64,000 nucleotides of DNA from Amphritea pacifica (GCF_016924145.1 NZ_JAFFZO010000003.1:113679-177678), one strand, 5' to 3'. Shown: positions 27,643 through 36,971, numbered from the stretch's first letter. The notes: a model not told the origin generated them from the letters alone. A program made the numbers and translations.

Positions 27643-30048
27643 ATGAAAAAACCAGTACAGGGAAGAATCTACGCCAGCGTTATTCTTGTCGCCAGCATTA
27701 TCTTCTTGCTTCCCGGTTATCAGCAGCCGGAAGAACAGGTTAAGCCACGGGTTATTGCAGAGACTCAAACCTACAGCTTCGTCAACAACGTCAAACCGAT
27801 CCTGGACAACAAATGCCTGGCATGCCACTCATGTTATGATGCGCCCTGCCAGCTGAAGATGGAGTCATGGCATGGTGTTGAACGTGGTGCCTCAAAACGC
27901 CAGGTGTACGATGGCGGCAGACTTAAGGATGCCTCGCCAACCCGCCTCTATATTGATGCTCAGACCGCGCAGGAGTGGCGGAATAAAGGCTTCTACTCAG
28001 TATTATCCGAATACGTTCACGAAGAGGATCAAACCACCCTGCCACTGATGCAGCAGATGTTGGACCTCGGGCAAAGCAACCCTCTGCCGCTTAACACCAA
28101 AGTGCCGGATACAATTCAGCTCGGTTTTGATCGGGTTAACTCTTGCCCCGCCCCAGGCGAGTTTAATGATTATGCTGAGAAGTTTCCCCATGGAGGGATG
28201 CCACTGGCAGTCTCTGGTCTGGATAAACAAGAGTTTAAGACGCTATCGACCTGGCTAAAGCAGGGAGCAAAAATAGACTCTCAGCCGATCACCCTCAGTG
28301 ACACCGACCAGTTGATGATCAAGCGCTGGGAAAGCTGGTTAAACCAGAGCGATAAACGTTCAAGGCTGTTATCCCGCTATCTCTACGAACACCTGTTTCT
28401 CGGGCACCTGTATCTGACCCGTGCAGATCAGTCAGGCAATTCCACGCCAGCGTTCTACCAACTGATACGCTCTTTTACGCCCCCGGGAAATAAAGCTGTG
28501 ATTGTGCCTACGGTGCGGCCTAACGATGATCCTGAGCAGCCGTTCTATTATCGACTGATACCTGTGCCCGGGACCATCGTCCATAAAACGCATATCACCT
28601 ACCGTTTTGATGCCGACCGACTCGAACACTACCAGCAGCTATTTTCCAGCGCAGACTGGAATGTCGAAACCCTGCCCGGTTATGGCTATGAGGAAAGGTC
28701 TAATCCTTTTATCACGTTTGCGGCGATTCCCGCAAAGCTGCGATACCGCTTTCTACTCAATGATGCCCGTTTCTTTGTCAGAAACTTTATCCGGGGGCCT
28801 GTGTGCCGTGGACAGATCGCCACCAACGTTATCCGTGACCAGTTCTGGGTAATGTTTGAAGACCCCGGGTTTGAGCTCTACAGCAACAATCCCCAGTACC
28901 AATCATCGGTGAATGACTATCTTGGCCTGCCGGGGGAGAAGAGTTCGCTGCTGGATTTTGGCAGCCAGTGGTTTAATTATAATAATGACCGCAACACCTA
29001 TCTGGACTTGCGTCAGAAAGCCTATCAGCAGGCATACCCATCCGGCGCAGCACTGCAGCATATCTGGGATGGTGATCAAACCAATGACAACGCTTTTTTA
29101 ACCGTATTCCGCCATCACAACAGCGCATCGGTGACCAGCGGCTGGCAGGGCGAGATCCCCCTTACCGCCTGGGTGATGGGCTATCCCCTGCTGGAAAGAA
29201 CCTATTATGAGCTGGTGGTTAATTTTGATGTGTTTGGCAGTGTGTCCCATCAGGCACAGACGCGCCTCTATTTTGACCTGATCCGCAACGGCTCAGAGAC
29301 TAACTTTCTGCGTTTCATGCCCGCCGCCTCACGCCAGGCGATCTACTCGGACTGGTACCAGGCCAGCGCTAAAATTAAGGCAAAAATCACCTACCATGAT
29401 CTGGATAGCCAGACACCCAGTGACATCACCTACAGCAGTACCAAACCTAAAGAGGAGTTACTGCAAATCTTGATGCACAGGTATCCGACACTCACCAGCG
29501 CAGAGGATAGCATCAATCGCTGCAACGCCTGTAATGATCCGCCAACCCGGTCAGCTGCAACTCAGGCCAGCATAGCTTTGCGCAGCATCGCAGCAAAACC
29601 GGCGTCGACATTAGCGGGAATAAAGTGGTTACCTGAAGCCACATTTGTGCGTATCAATTCTGTTCAGGGTGATGGCTTACAGCATGCCGCTAAACCCTTT
29701 CTGGCCTATACCCTGCTGCGCAACCGTCGTCACAGCAGTGTTGCCTATTTGCTGGGTGAATCGTTACGTTATCAGGAAGATCTCGATACGCTGACCATTC
29801 TGCCAGAGCCAGTTGGCAGCTATCCCAACCTGATCCTGCAACTGGATGTGTCACAACTGGATGATTTTGTCACATCGTTCAGCAACATTGATTCAAAGCG
29901 ATCGTTCAACCAGTTTGTACAACGCTGGGGAGTCGGACGAATGAACCCGCAATTCTGGCAGGTATTTCACAGTTTCACCGACTATATGCAGGCAACTAAC
30001 CCGCTGGAAGCCGGTGTATATGATATGAACCGCTACGGGCACTGGTAA
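27643..30048 (+). CDS. cti: Fatty acid cis/trans isomerase
   Basis: It converts cis-unsaturated acyl chains of membrane phospholipids to trans without shifting the bond, an emergency response to solvents, heat or salt. The 801-residue protein has an N-terminal hydrophobic segment (11-25) that can direct it to the periplasm and a c-type heme motif CLACH at 58-62 followed by the Cti block SCYDAPCQLKMESWHGVERGASK. A second cysteine pair, RCNACNDPPTR near residue 630, is also visible. Single gene; cti is known from Pseudomonas, Vibrio and similar aerobes. Confidence 0.92.
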   Translation: MKKPVQGRIYASVILVASIIFLLPGYQQPEEQVKPRVIAETQTYSFVNNVKPILDNKCLACHSCYDAPCQLKMESWHGVERGASKRQVYDGGRLKDASPTRLYIDAQTAQEWRNKGFYSVLSEYVHEEDQTTLPLMQQMLDLGQSNPLPLNTKVPDTIQLGFDRVNSCPAPGEFNDYAEKFPHGGMPLAVSGLDKQEFKTLSTWLKQGAKIDSQPITLSDTDQLMIKRWESWLNQSDKRSRLLSRYLYEHLFLGHLYLTRADQSGNSTPAFYQLIRSFTPPGNKAVIVPTVRPNDDPEQPFYYRLIPVPGTIVHKTHITYRFDADRLEHYQQLFSSADWNVETLPGYGYEERSNPFITFAAIPAKLRYRFLLNDARFFVRNFIRGPVCRGQIATNVIRDQFWVMFEDPGFELYSNNPQYQSSVNDYLGLPGEKSSLLDFGSQWFNYNNDRNTYLDLRQKAYQQAYPSGAALQHIWDGDQTNDNAFLTVFRHHNSASVTSGWQGEIPLTAWVMGYPLLERTYYELVVNFDVFGSVSHQAQTRLYFDLIRNGSETNFLRFMPAASRQAIYSDWYQASAKIKAKITYHDLDSQTPSDITYSSTKPKEELLQILMHRYPTLTSAEDSINRCNACNDPPTRSAATQASIALRSIAAKPASTLAGIKWLPEATFVRINSVQGDGLQHAAKPFLAYTLLRNRRHSSVAYLLGESLRYQEDLDTLTILPEPVGSYPNLILQLDVSQLDDFVTSFSNIDSKRSFNQFVQRWGVGRMNPQFWQVFHSFTDYMQATNPLEAGVYDMNRYGHW

Positions 30049-30092
30049 GCACACTCGGGGAAAGATGATTGCGAACCCGCGCGTATATGGAG

Positions 30093-30123
30093 ATCCAATC
30101 GCCCACATAGCGGGAGATTGGAT
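30093..30123. other. Hairpin between cti and the GFA gene
   Basis: ATCCAATC at 30093 is repeated inverted as GATTGGAT, ending at 30123, with a partly paired interior (GCCC..GCGGGA). It has no T-run, so it could be a weak terminator for the convergent cti and GFA transcripts or an mRNA-stabilising stem. Confidence 0.4.
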
Positions 30124-30185
30124 TCTACATCGGACCTTAAAAGTGAAACGCCTGTCAGCTGGTTAAAACGGCATCTACGTCCGTC

Positions 30186-30593
30186 TTATGGTTGTTTATC
30201 AAACACTTTCACACCTTCCGGGATGGTAAACCAATCCTGCTTTTCACTCACCCAGACATGGGCGACAGGATTAATAATACTGGTATCGGACAGATTCGAT
30301 GGTTTCAGTTTAATCTTATCCGGCTCAGCGGGATTAAAATGATAGATCCGGTTACCACAGGTCGGACAAAATTTAGCGCCACTGGTGTTGCCGCTGTCCG
30401 CTAAGCGGCTCCATTCAGCCATCTCACCTTCAAACTCCAGATCAGACGCATTTACCATGGCGGTGATACTGAAAGCACTGGTTGAGAGTTTCTGGCACTC
30501 TTTGCAATGACAGGCTACAACCATCTGCGGCGCTGCTAACAACCGATACTTAACGCCACCACACTGGCAAGAACCCTCAATTGGATAGGTCAT
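30186..30593 (-). CDS. GFA (glutathione-dependent formaldehyde-activating / CENP-V) family protein
   Basis: A 135-residue zinc protein. Both cysteine clusters are complete: GSCQCGGVKYRLL, ACHCKECQKLSTSAFS and FCPTCGNRIYHF. The founding Gfa binds S-hydroxymethyl-glutathione but most family members have no proven activity. The ATG at 30593 has CAGGG upstream; the ATG eight codons earlier (30617 frame) is less well placed. It runs in the same direction as the acetyltransferase upstream of it. Confidence 0.87.
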   Translation of the reverse strand: MTYPIEGSCQCGGVKYRLLAAPQMVVACHCKECQKLSTSAFSITAMVNASDLEFEGEMAEWSRLADSGNTSGAKFCPTCGNRIYHFNPAEPDKIKLKPSNLSDTSIINPVAHVWVSEKQDWFTIPEGVKVFDKQP

Positions 30594-30630
30594 ACTGTTC
30601 ACCCTGTTTGTCATCAATTAATAAAATCAC

Positions 30631-31176
30631 CTACGCCCCGCAAGCCTTGCGATAAGCAGGGAGTGTCAGCGTGTAATACAGCTGCACAAACGGTTTGTCT
30701 TCAACCGCTTTATTCTCTTTATGTGAGTAGATTGCCCCAAGCTTTTCAACGGCTTTTACCGAGCGGATATTCTCCTCCGCAATATGAAACCAGACAGTAT
30801 CAGCATACTCAAAAATATGATTCAGCATCAGCGCTTTCATCTCGGTATTAACGCCCTTGCCCCAATAAGCCTGCTCAATAAAAGTAAAGCCTATCGCAAC
30901 CTCACGCTGCTCAGGATTCCAGTCATAGAAACGGGAAGAACCGATCATCCTGGCCGTGCGGTTATCAATCACAGCCAGGGCGCCGCCACTACTGATCGCG
31001 CCATTAAAAAAACGCTGCTCAAAAATATCCCGCTCGTAGCGAAGGGAGTCTGGATGCATTGCCCAGATGACGGGGTCCGAGGCGGCCTCATAAAGAGACT
31101 CAAAATCTTCGTCCAGCAGCGGTCGAAGGGTTATCAACTTACCGGTCAGCGTGGGCTGAAGATAGATTCCTGTCAT
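30631..31176 (-). CDS. GNAT-family N-acetyltransferase (RimJ/RimL-like)
   Basis: 181 residues starting TGIYLQPTLTGKLITLRPLLDEDF, with the N-acetyltransferase core VAIGFTFIEQAYWGKGVNTEMKALML containing the acetyl-CoA-binding Q/RxxGxG/A-like loop, and ENIRSVKAVEKLGA. The fold resembles the ribosomal protein or small-molecule acetyltransferase group that has an ITLRPL opening. Substrate unknown. ATG 31176 has AAGGAG at a good distance. Confidence 0.83.
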   Translation of the reverse strand: MTGIYLQPTLTGKLITLRPLLDEDFESLYEAASDPVIWAMHPDSLRYERDIFEQRFFNGAISSGGALAVIDNRTARMIGSSRFYDWNPEQREVAIGFTFIEQAYWGKGVNTEMKALMLNHIFEYADTVWFHIAEENIRSVKAVEKLGAIYSHKENKAVEDKPFVQLYYTLTLPAYRKACGA

Positions 31177-31233
31177 ATCGATCACTCCTTTTGATTGTAC
31201 GCGAGGCGGTATCTGCCAGGCATCCGGGGTTTG

Positions 31234-31515
31234 CTAACTAACCGCAATCACCTCTGATTCTGTGACCGTATTTGCCTCAGCCCGTTCAATGATTTTCAAT
31301 AGCGTGGTCTGCATAACTTCATCTTTCCTGATATCCGTTTTTGCGGCAAACCGCTGTTCCTGGGGTTCAGCGCCCTCTGCAGCAATAAACTGAATCACAA
31401 CCTGTGTTGCACACTCTGTCGTTTCTCCTGAATAACACAGAGAGATCATCGGATACCCCCTGAAACCTTTCTTCACATGCTTCTCGATCCGCTTTCTCGC
31501 TTTATCCAGATTCAT
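31234..31515 (-). CDS. Conserved small hypothetical protein
   Basis: A 93-residue soluble protein rich in charge, beginning MNLDKARKRIEKHVKKGFRG, with a central beta-strand-like ATQVVIQFIA and AAEGAEPQEQRFA, ending in an alternating helix TLLKIIERAEANTVTESE. I recall similar short proteins in pseudomonads but cannot name a function. It lies between the acetyltransferase and gss on the same strand, about 125 bp from gss, with no sign of a signal peptide or membrane helix. Confidence 0.7.
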   Translation of the reverse strand: MNLDKARKRIEKHVKKGFRGYPMISLCYSGETTECATQVVIQFIAAEGAEPQEQRFAAKTDIRKDEVMQTTLLKIIERAEANTVTESEVIAVS

Positions 31516-31640
31516 ACCACACCCTTGTGTTAAACACGTCAGAATATATTTGTGACATATATTTGCTCCAGTCTGCCCGGAACGGATTCTGTTATATATT
31601 GCCCCTCAACCCGACAAGATGAAACCGGTTTAATGACAAG

Positions 31641-33542
31641 CTAACTGCCCGCTAAAAACTGCTTATCGGAGATAAACTGTAAAGCCAGACAATCACTGTC
31701 TTTATCAATGACCCGTGACTCGCTTACCCGCATACCACTACCCGAATAGACCCCGGCAGACATAAAGGTTGATATCTGGGTATAAAAGCCATCAAGCTGC
31801 GGCAGCTGAAAAAACTGCTGGTAGACTTTATCCTGTTCGCCAAAGCCACCCACAGTCGACTCAATCAGCTCTGAATCTTTATTAAACAGGGAGATATTGG
31901 CACCACAGCGCCCTACAATCGGCTTAGCCACATAGCCGCTGGCAGTTAGTTCATCGGTCAGCTCGAAAGAAGCATTCAAAAGTAACGGATGATTGGGAAA
32001 CAACGACCATAACACCGGCAGAATCGCCTTATTACTGGGTATCAGTGACCAGAGAGGCTCAAACACCATAACCTGTTTGTGAAACAACACATCCGACAGC
32101 TGCAGCGGCTTGTCCAGTTTTCTGCCCGGTTCATAGACCTCTGGTTGTTGACCTGTGACCTCGAGTTCATCGCGAATCTGATCCAGCGCGGTTTCCCAGG
32201 CCCAGGTTTTCCAGACCCACTGTACGGGCTCTCCCGCGGCATCAATAATCTTGTCTTTTGCATCCCAGCTCAGCCCATCAAGCCCCTCTATTATCTTGCT
32301 ACGCAGCCCCGCGGCACGAATCGCATCTTGCATAAACAGTGCATGATAGACCTCTTCAGGATCATCATCTCTCAAAATATGCACCAGCCCTTTGGCATGG
32401 CTTTTTTTCCACGCCCGCACCAGATCGGCAAACAGATCTTTACCGCCATTTTCCCCCTCGGTGGCACCAAAATGGTTCAGCCACTTCCCCTGCACTTTGC
32501 CCGCTTCCATATAACATGACGCTGAGTCACAGTTATATTCGTATACCTTTAACCCCTGTTGCGTCAGGGCAAAGTCAAAGCGGCTGGTGATCACCTCATT
32601 CAGACGGTTATCCCAGGACTGACGTATTTTTGGCAGCACCGCACCCGGCAGATTGAATTTCGCCAGCAGGGCATCATCGGACAAGACATATTCGGTGGCG
32701 TGCATAAAGAGTCCATGCAGTTCATTACTGGCATGTTCCAGTCGCTGCTGTGTGGTGCGGGACAGCACCAGATAACGATCCTGTTCAGATGGCTGGTTGG
32801 TAAGGTAATGCCCGCCCATCGCTTTAACAAACGCCGCTTCGTCGCGGTTGGCAATATTCAGCCAGGATTTTTTCTTTGCGGCGGGGTTATCAACCCGGCG
32901 GCTGTTAATGCAGCTCAATTGAGGGTCAGGTGTTACAGTTGGTTCGGCGAAGCGGGAATCATCGGTCTGAATCATCCAACCGAGAATCTCAGCATCACCG
33001 TAGGAACAGGTAATCCAGTACTCCCCCTCCTCAGTCACCACCGCGTTCAGCTCACGGGCATAATCACAGCCAGCAGCCCAGCGGCCATGACCAACATTCT
33101 GCTCAGCAATACGGACATAGCCCGGCGTCACTTCGGTAACAACCGCGACATGTCCGGTATCTTCAAACTCACCACCCTCTTTCCAGATCAGCAGACAACC
33201 CGCTTCCGGATGACGCTGGCTGCCATTCGAAAATGCGTTTAAGGGCAACAGCGTGTTGGCCTTAACATCACGCACTGTGCGCAACTCAAAAATATCGTAA
33301 GCCATCGCTACATCATCGAAGATGTAGCCTTTATTGATATAGATCCAGCGCCGGGCAAACTCGACACACTGCCACTTATACCCCATATAGATGCCGTCAT
33401 AATAACTGCGATAGGACGTTCGCTTTGGGTACTCAATATCTGACGCGGTATGGTAATCTGAAGAATAAGCGGGGACGCCACCTGGAGCATATCCCAGCAA
33501 AGTACCAAAAGGCTCAAGCGCCTTACCCGCGTTGTCACTCAT
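31641..33542 (-). CDS. gss: Bifunctional glutathionylspermidine amidase/synthetase
   Basis: It joins glutathione to spermidine with ATP and can hydrolyse the amide back. From ATG 33542 the 633-residue protein places the amidase residues at exactly the E. coli positions: nucleophile C59 (KWQCVEFARRW) and H131 (TGHVAVVTEV) in the CHAP domain. The C-terminal two thirds form the ATP-grasp synthetase with YEYNCDSASCYMEAG, VWKTWAWETALDQI, PSNKAILPVLWSLFP and KPIVGRCGANI. Longer in-frame starts (33551, 33569) exist without better ribosome binding sites. Confidence 0.95.
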   Translation of the reverse strand: MSDNAGKALEPFGTLLGYAPGGVPAYSSDYHTASDIEYPKRTSYRSYYDGIYMGYKWQCVEFARRWIYINKGYIFDDVAMAYDIFELRTVRDVKANTLLPLNAFSNGSQRHPEAGCLLIWKEGGEFEDTGHVAVVTEVTPGYVRIAEQNVGHGRWAAGCDYARELNAVVTEEGEYWITCSYGDAEILGWMIQTDDSRFAEPTVTPDPQLSCINSRRVDNPAAKKKSWLNIANRDEAAFVKAMGGHYLTNQPSEQDRYLVLSRTTQQRLEHASNELHGLFMHATEYVLSDDALLAKFNLPGAVLPKIRQSWDNRLNEVITSRFDFALTQQGLKVYEYNCDSASCYMEAGKVQGKWLNHFGATEGENGGKDLFADLVRAWKKSHAKGLVHILRDDDPEEVYHALFMQDAIRAAGLRSKIIEGLDGLSWDAKDKIIDAAGEPVQWVWKTWAWETALDQIRDELEVTGQQPEVYEPGRKLDKPLQLSDVLFHKQVMVFEPLWSLIPSNKAILPVLWSLFPNHPLLLNASFELTDELTASGYVAKPIVGRCGANISLFNKDSELIESTVGGFGEQDKVYQQFFQLPQLDGFYTQISTFMSAGVYSGSGMRVSESRVIDKDSDCLALQFISDKQFLAGS

Positions 33543-33658
33543 ATAGCTCATAATACCAACCAGGACCATAACTTCAGAGATGCGCCACAGTGACGCTCTT
33601 CACCTTGCGAATCTACGCCGAAATAATCAGTGCCGCCACAAAAAAAGTGGCAGACAGA

Positions 33659-34498
33659 TTAATCAGATTTATGAATCACGCGGCCTTTTGAATTGGCCAA
33701 AGATGCAACGCGGGGCTCAGGTGAGCGTATGTGAATGGTATTGATGATCGACACCAGCACGAAACTGAGCAACATCAGTAAAAACCATGAGCTGAGCTTG
33801 GCGACAGGCACCATACGCCACTCGTCAACCTGATTGGGGTAGATCCAGATATTGGCATAGGTGGCGATATTCTCAGCAAACCAGATAAACAGCGCGACCA
33901 GCAACCAGCCCAGCAGGATCGGCATCTTGCGGTGGGTTTTACGAACCCTGAAATAGATATCGGTCTTATAAAACAGCGCAACTGTGACTCCCAACAGCAG
34001 CCAGCGCATATCCCAGATGTAGTGATGGCTGAAGAAGTTCGCATAGACCAGAATTACCAGCAGAACAGTCAACCATTTTGACGGATAGCTGGAATACTCA
34101 AACTCGAAGATTCGCCAGATACGGGCGATATAGCTGCCCACAGCGCTATACATAAAGCCGGTAAACAGCGGGACATTGCCAATCCCAAAGAGATACTCTT
34201 CGGGGTAAACCCAGGACCCGATAGCATCGGACGTTTTGAAGAGTTCCATCAGGGTCGCTACAAAATGAAACACAATAATAACAACCGACTCACGCAACGT
34301 TTCCAGCTTAAAGGCTAACAAAAAAAGTTGAAAAGCGATGGCCGCGAGAAAGATAAAATCATAACGGTGCAGGCTTTCTAGCGGATACCATAGCCGGGTA
34401 ACAATCATCACCCCCAACAGAAAACCACCAAAAATTGAGGCATATGCCTGTTTAACCCCGAACAGCCAGAACTCATGGATAAAGTGTTTACCGTTCAT
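33659..34498 (-). CDS. DUF817 family integral membrane protein
   Basis: The 279-residue protein has about eight predicted membrane helices and the family features [52 protein letters not shown] and [21 protein letters not shown]817 proteins are inner membrane proteins without an assigned role. About 90 bp separate it from gss, on the same strand; the C terminus is a basic cytoplasmic-looking tail. The 162-bp repeat array begins directly upstream. Confidence 0.85.
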   Translation of the reverse strand: MNGKHFIHEFWLFGVKQAYASIFGGFLLGVMIVTRLWYPLESLHRYDFIFLAAIAFQLFLLAFKLETLRESVVIIVFHFVATLMELFKTSDAIGSWVYPEEYLFGIGNVPLFTGFMYSAVGSYIARIWRIFEFEYSSYPSKWLTVLLVILVYANFFSHHYIWDMRWLLLGVTVALFYKTDIYFRVRKTHRKMPILLGWLLVALFIWFAENIATYANIWIYPNQVDEWRMVPVAKLSSWFLLMLLSFVLVSIINTIHIRSPEPRVASLANSKGRVIHKSD

Positions 34499-34684
34499 AT
34501 TGCCTGGCTGCTCATGTTGCTATCTCTTCAGAGGACTCCAAGCCTACAGAGAAAGCTCATATCTTTTCTCAGCAGCCTCAGGAGTAAAGACTATCTGTTT
34601 TTGAAGGTGTACAAAGCCTGAACAGCCGGAACTATTCGTTACACGTTATAGCTTTCGAGTTTTCCTTTAGCTTCTTTTGATATA
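34499..34684. repeat. Degenerate copy of the 162-bp repeat plus spacer
   Basis: Between about 34530 and 34627 the sequence resembles the array unit in the same order: AGAGGACTCCAAGCCTACAG / GAGAAAGCTCATAT, then CTCAGCAGCCTCAGGAGTAA, TTTTTGAAGGTGTACAAAGCC and CAGCCGGAACT. It has many substitutions and is best read as an older, decayed unit. The rest of the stretch holds nothing recognisable apart from the region immediately upstream of the DUF817 start. Confidence 0.6.
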
Positions 34685-35247
34685 ACCACAGAGGACACCG
34701 AGGGCACAGAGAAAACTCATATGCTGGAATTTTCGCCCTTCCTTTGTGTAATCAGTGTCCTCGATGGTTAAAAAGCTTCTATCTTCAAAGCCAGAGCAGC
34801 CGGAACTTATCGACAGACAGTTTAACGGACGGCTAGTTATGATTTCACCACAGAGAACACCGAGGGCACAGAGAAAACTCATATGCTGGAATTTTCGCCC
34901 TTCCTTTGTGTACTCAGTGTCCTCGGTGGTAAAAAAGCTTCTACCTTCAAAGCCAGAACAACCGGAACTCATCGACAGACAGTTTAACGGACGGCTAGTT
35001 ATGATTTCACCACAGAGAACACCGAGGGCACAGAGAAAACTCATATGCTGGAATTTTTCGCCCTTCCTTTGTGTACTCAGTGTCCTCGGTGGTAAAAAAG
35101 CTTCTACCTTCAATGCCAGAGCAACCGGAACTCATCGACAGACAGTTTAACGGACGGCTAGTTATGATTTCACCACAGAGAACACCAAGAGCACAGAAAG
35201 ATCCGACCAAGGAACCTTTCCTCTGTGTTCTCTGCACCCTCTGTGGT
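34685..35247. repeat. Tandem array of 162-163-bp hairpin-containing repeats
   Basis: Three full units begin with ACCACAGAG at 34685, 34847 and 35009, plus a terminal diverged hairpin from 35172. Each unit has an imperfect 27-bp inverted repeat (ACCACAGAGAACACCGAGGG against the complement of the CTCAGTGTCCTCGGTGGT arm, mismatches mostly transitions) enclosing CTCATATGCTGGAATTTTCG, then a 78-bp spacer containing CATCGACAGACAG and GTTTAACGGACGG. Units 1 to 3 are nearly identical, the 163-bp unit having one extra T. The palindromic module looks like a MITE or REP-like element of the type found in many bacterial genomes. Apparent reading frames across it are repeat translation. Confidence 0.9.
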
Positions 35248-35274
35248 AAACGGCTTTTATCTTCAGGAATTAAC

Positions 35275-35949
35275 TCAGGCACGAGCAATTAACATCTGTG
35301 TCGCGCCCTTCTGAAACTGGTAGTCGACGGTCTGAAGGCACGTCTCAATACCCTCGGTGGATAGTGCCTCCCGGACCGCAGGCAGATAATCTGATGGTTT
35401 GCCATCCAGTGTCAGTAACGGATACACCCGCACCTCTTCGGCGACACGGCAGAGTTCCCGCATACTTTCAATATGCTGAACAAGAGAGAAATGCTCACTA
35501 TAGAGAAACAGAAAATGGGAACAGAGCGCCAGCTCAAACTGCCGGTCTCCGAATGGCAGATCCGGCAGTGAAGCGGTCAGGTATCGCCCTGCTTCAAGGC
35601 CCGTTTCAAAGTCCGCCAGAAACTGCTGCATTGCATCCATACGGGTGGCTCCAAGCACTTCGACGCTGCTGATACTGTCCCAGATATAGTGGTCAGCGTT
35701 CTGCTGCATCTGTAACATGACCTGAGGATATACCCGCTCGATCTGCGCCCATATTTGCTCCGCTGAGAACTGGTAGACCGGGTCAACAGACACCACCCGG
35801 CCACCGCGCGCACTCAGCCCCGCATTAAACGCCGCAGGGCCATCACTACACCCCAGAATATGCTTTTTCAGGTCCGCATCAGACAGCATAAACATAGATC
35901 TGTACTCTGCTAAAGAACGCCCCCAGGGGACAATGCTTTCAAGTTGCAA
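35275..35949 (-). CDS. Class I SAM-dependent methyltransferase-like protein
   Basis: The 224-residue protein begins MQLESIVPWGRSLAEYRSMF and carries a motif I-like ILGCSDGPAAFNAGLSARGG with VVSVDPVYQFS, then ASLPDLPFGDRQFELALCSHFLFLYS (motif III-IV area) and an ending QKGATQMLIARA. It resembles a small family I recall from cyanobacteria and marine Gammaproteobacteria annotated only as methyltransferase. Methyl acceptor unknown. Its last 15 codons abut the repeat array and are copied in part about 1.8 kb to the right. Confidence 0.8.
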   Translation of the reverse strand: MQLESIVPWGRSLAEYRSMFMLSDADLKKHILGCSDGPAAFNAGLSARGGRVVSVDPVYQFSAEQIWAQIERVYPQVMLQMQQNADHYIWDSISSVEVLGATRMDAMQQFLADFETGLEAGRYLTASLPDLPFGDRQFELALCSHFLFLYSEHFSLVQHIESMRELCRVAEEVRVYPLLTLDGKPSDYLPAVREALSTEGIETCLQTVDYQFQKGATQMLIARA

Positions 35950-36182
35950 CGCTGAAACTCCTTTTCTTTAAAGATTAAACTCAACCCCGCCACTTGCATC
36001 CGCGAAGAGACGCTTACATATTGGCGGACTGATTTGACCCTATGGTATAGAGTAAAATGACACATGGACAGACCCTCGCCTTCAGCCATCGATCAAGGCG
36101 TGTTTTGGTGTGTGAAACAGAGCCTTCAGTGTTTCAGACAACGTTGAGAAATCTGTAATTCAGGGTACTTAGATGTAGATGC

Positions 36183-36569
36183 TCAACCACTCACCTTCTC
36201 AATCATATGATTGATTACATGGCCGTGTTTGTCCTGCGGACTGAACATCACAATCTCAGCATCGGCGGTGACTTTTACATTATGGCCTGGAGGCCAGTAG
36301 AACAGGTCATGGGTATTGACCGTTTCCTCTTTGCCATCGGCACCGGTGGTGGTCAGTTCGCCCTGGATGACATAGCCCCAGTGCGGACACTGGCACATAT
36401 CGCCATCCAGCCCCAGAAACAGAGGTGTGGTATCCACCCCGGCTGCGAGACTGAAGTATTCTCCACTGATTTCTCCCAACCCGGTGGCATCACCAAATCC
36501 GGTTTGCTGACGAATCACAGCACCGGGAATTTCCATTTTTACGTCGATATCATTTTTAGCGATTCTCAT
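36183..36569 (-). CDS. Cupin-domain protein, function unknown
   Basis: 128 residues with a single cupin barrel: LFLGLDGDMCQCPHWGYVIQGEL carries a cupin motif 1-like metal-ligand pattern (HWGYVIQGE), and DLFYWPPGHNVKVTADAEIVMFSPQD the second, with H in PPGHNV. It resembles uncharacterised small cupins of bacteria. It lies alone on its strand; downstream (36077-36136) two short inverted repeats could form hairpins but lack T-runs. Confidence 0.75.
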   Translation of the reverse strand: MRIAKNDIDVKMEIPGAVIRQQTGFGDATGLGEISGEYFSLAAGVDTTPLFLGLDGDMCQCPHWGYVIQGELTTTGADGKEETVNTHDLFYWPPGHNVKVTADAEIVMFSPQDKHGHVINHMIEKVSG

Positions 36570-36611
36570 ACGGTTTACCCCTTGGTTTCAATATCAGTGA
36601 CGGTGTAAATA

Positions 36612-36851
36612 ATGATGGATATGGAAAATCACCGGAATCGCGATACAGGCGCAGGCCTGGCAAGCAAAAACGGTGCTCTATTGCTATTACTGTTCGCTCT
36701 ACTGTTAGCTCAACTGTTAGTGCCAGGGAATATTTAACCCAGCGGGTTACCGCGGGGACGCTATAAACTCTTCCATGATAAACGCGTAGATGCGGCGCTG
36801 ACTGCGACCGGCTGGCACCGGGTCAGTCAGATCCCGTTCGCGAACGATTAA
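36612..36851 (+). pseudogene. Possible broken small membrane-protein gene (internal stop)
   Basis: From the ATG at 36612 the frame encodes 41 residues with a polar start (MMDMENHRNRDTGAG) and a Leu-rich segment (ALLLLLFALLLAQLLV), then TAA at 36735. The same frame continues for 37 more sense codons (with GRYKLFHDKRVDAALTATG) to another TAA at 36849. Either a 41-residue membrane peptide is real, or a 78-residue gene has acquired a nonsense codon. The ribosome binding site is weak and I recognise no homologue. Confidence 0.25.
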
Positions 36852-36971
36852 GCGGTTCCTGTGAGAGTAAGAAAGGAACAAATATGAAGTTAACTACCCC
36901 AGCTTAGCCCATGATCAACTGATTCGCATGATAATCATGCTGCACAGACAACAAAAAGACCGGCTGATTTT

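Noticed and set aside
32559-33242. 227-residue frame opposite gss
   Set aside because: Antisense to conserved gss coding sequence, no family features.
34667-35150. Reading frames of 148, 131 and 93 residues in both directions across the 162-bp array
   Set aside because: They are translations of the repeat (recurrent TEDTEYTKEGR-type or SPQRTPRAQRK-type peptides), change frame with the extra base, and have no ribosome binding sites or homologous protein structure.
34685-35247. CRISPR array
   Set aside because: Units are 162-163 bp with constant, not unique, spacers, and no cas gene is present.
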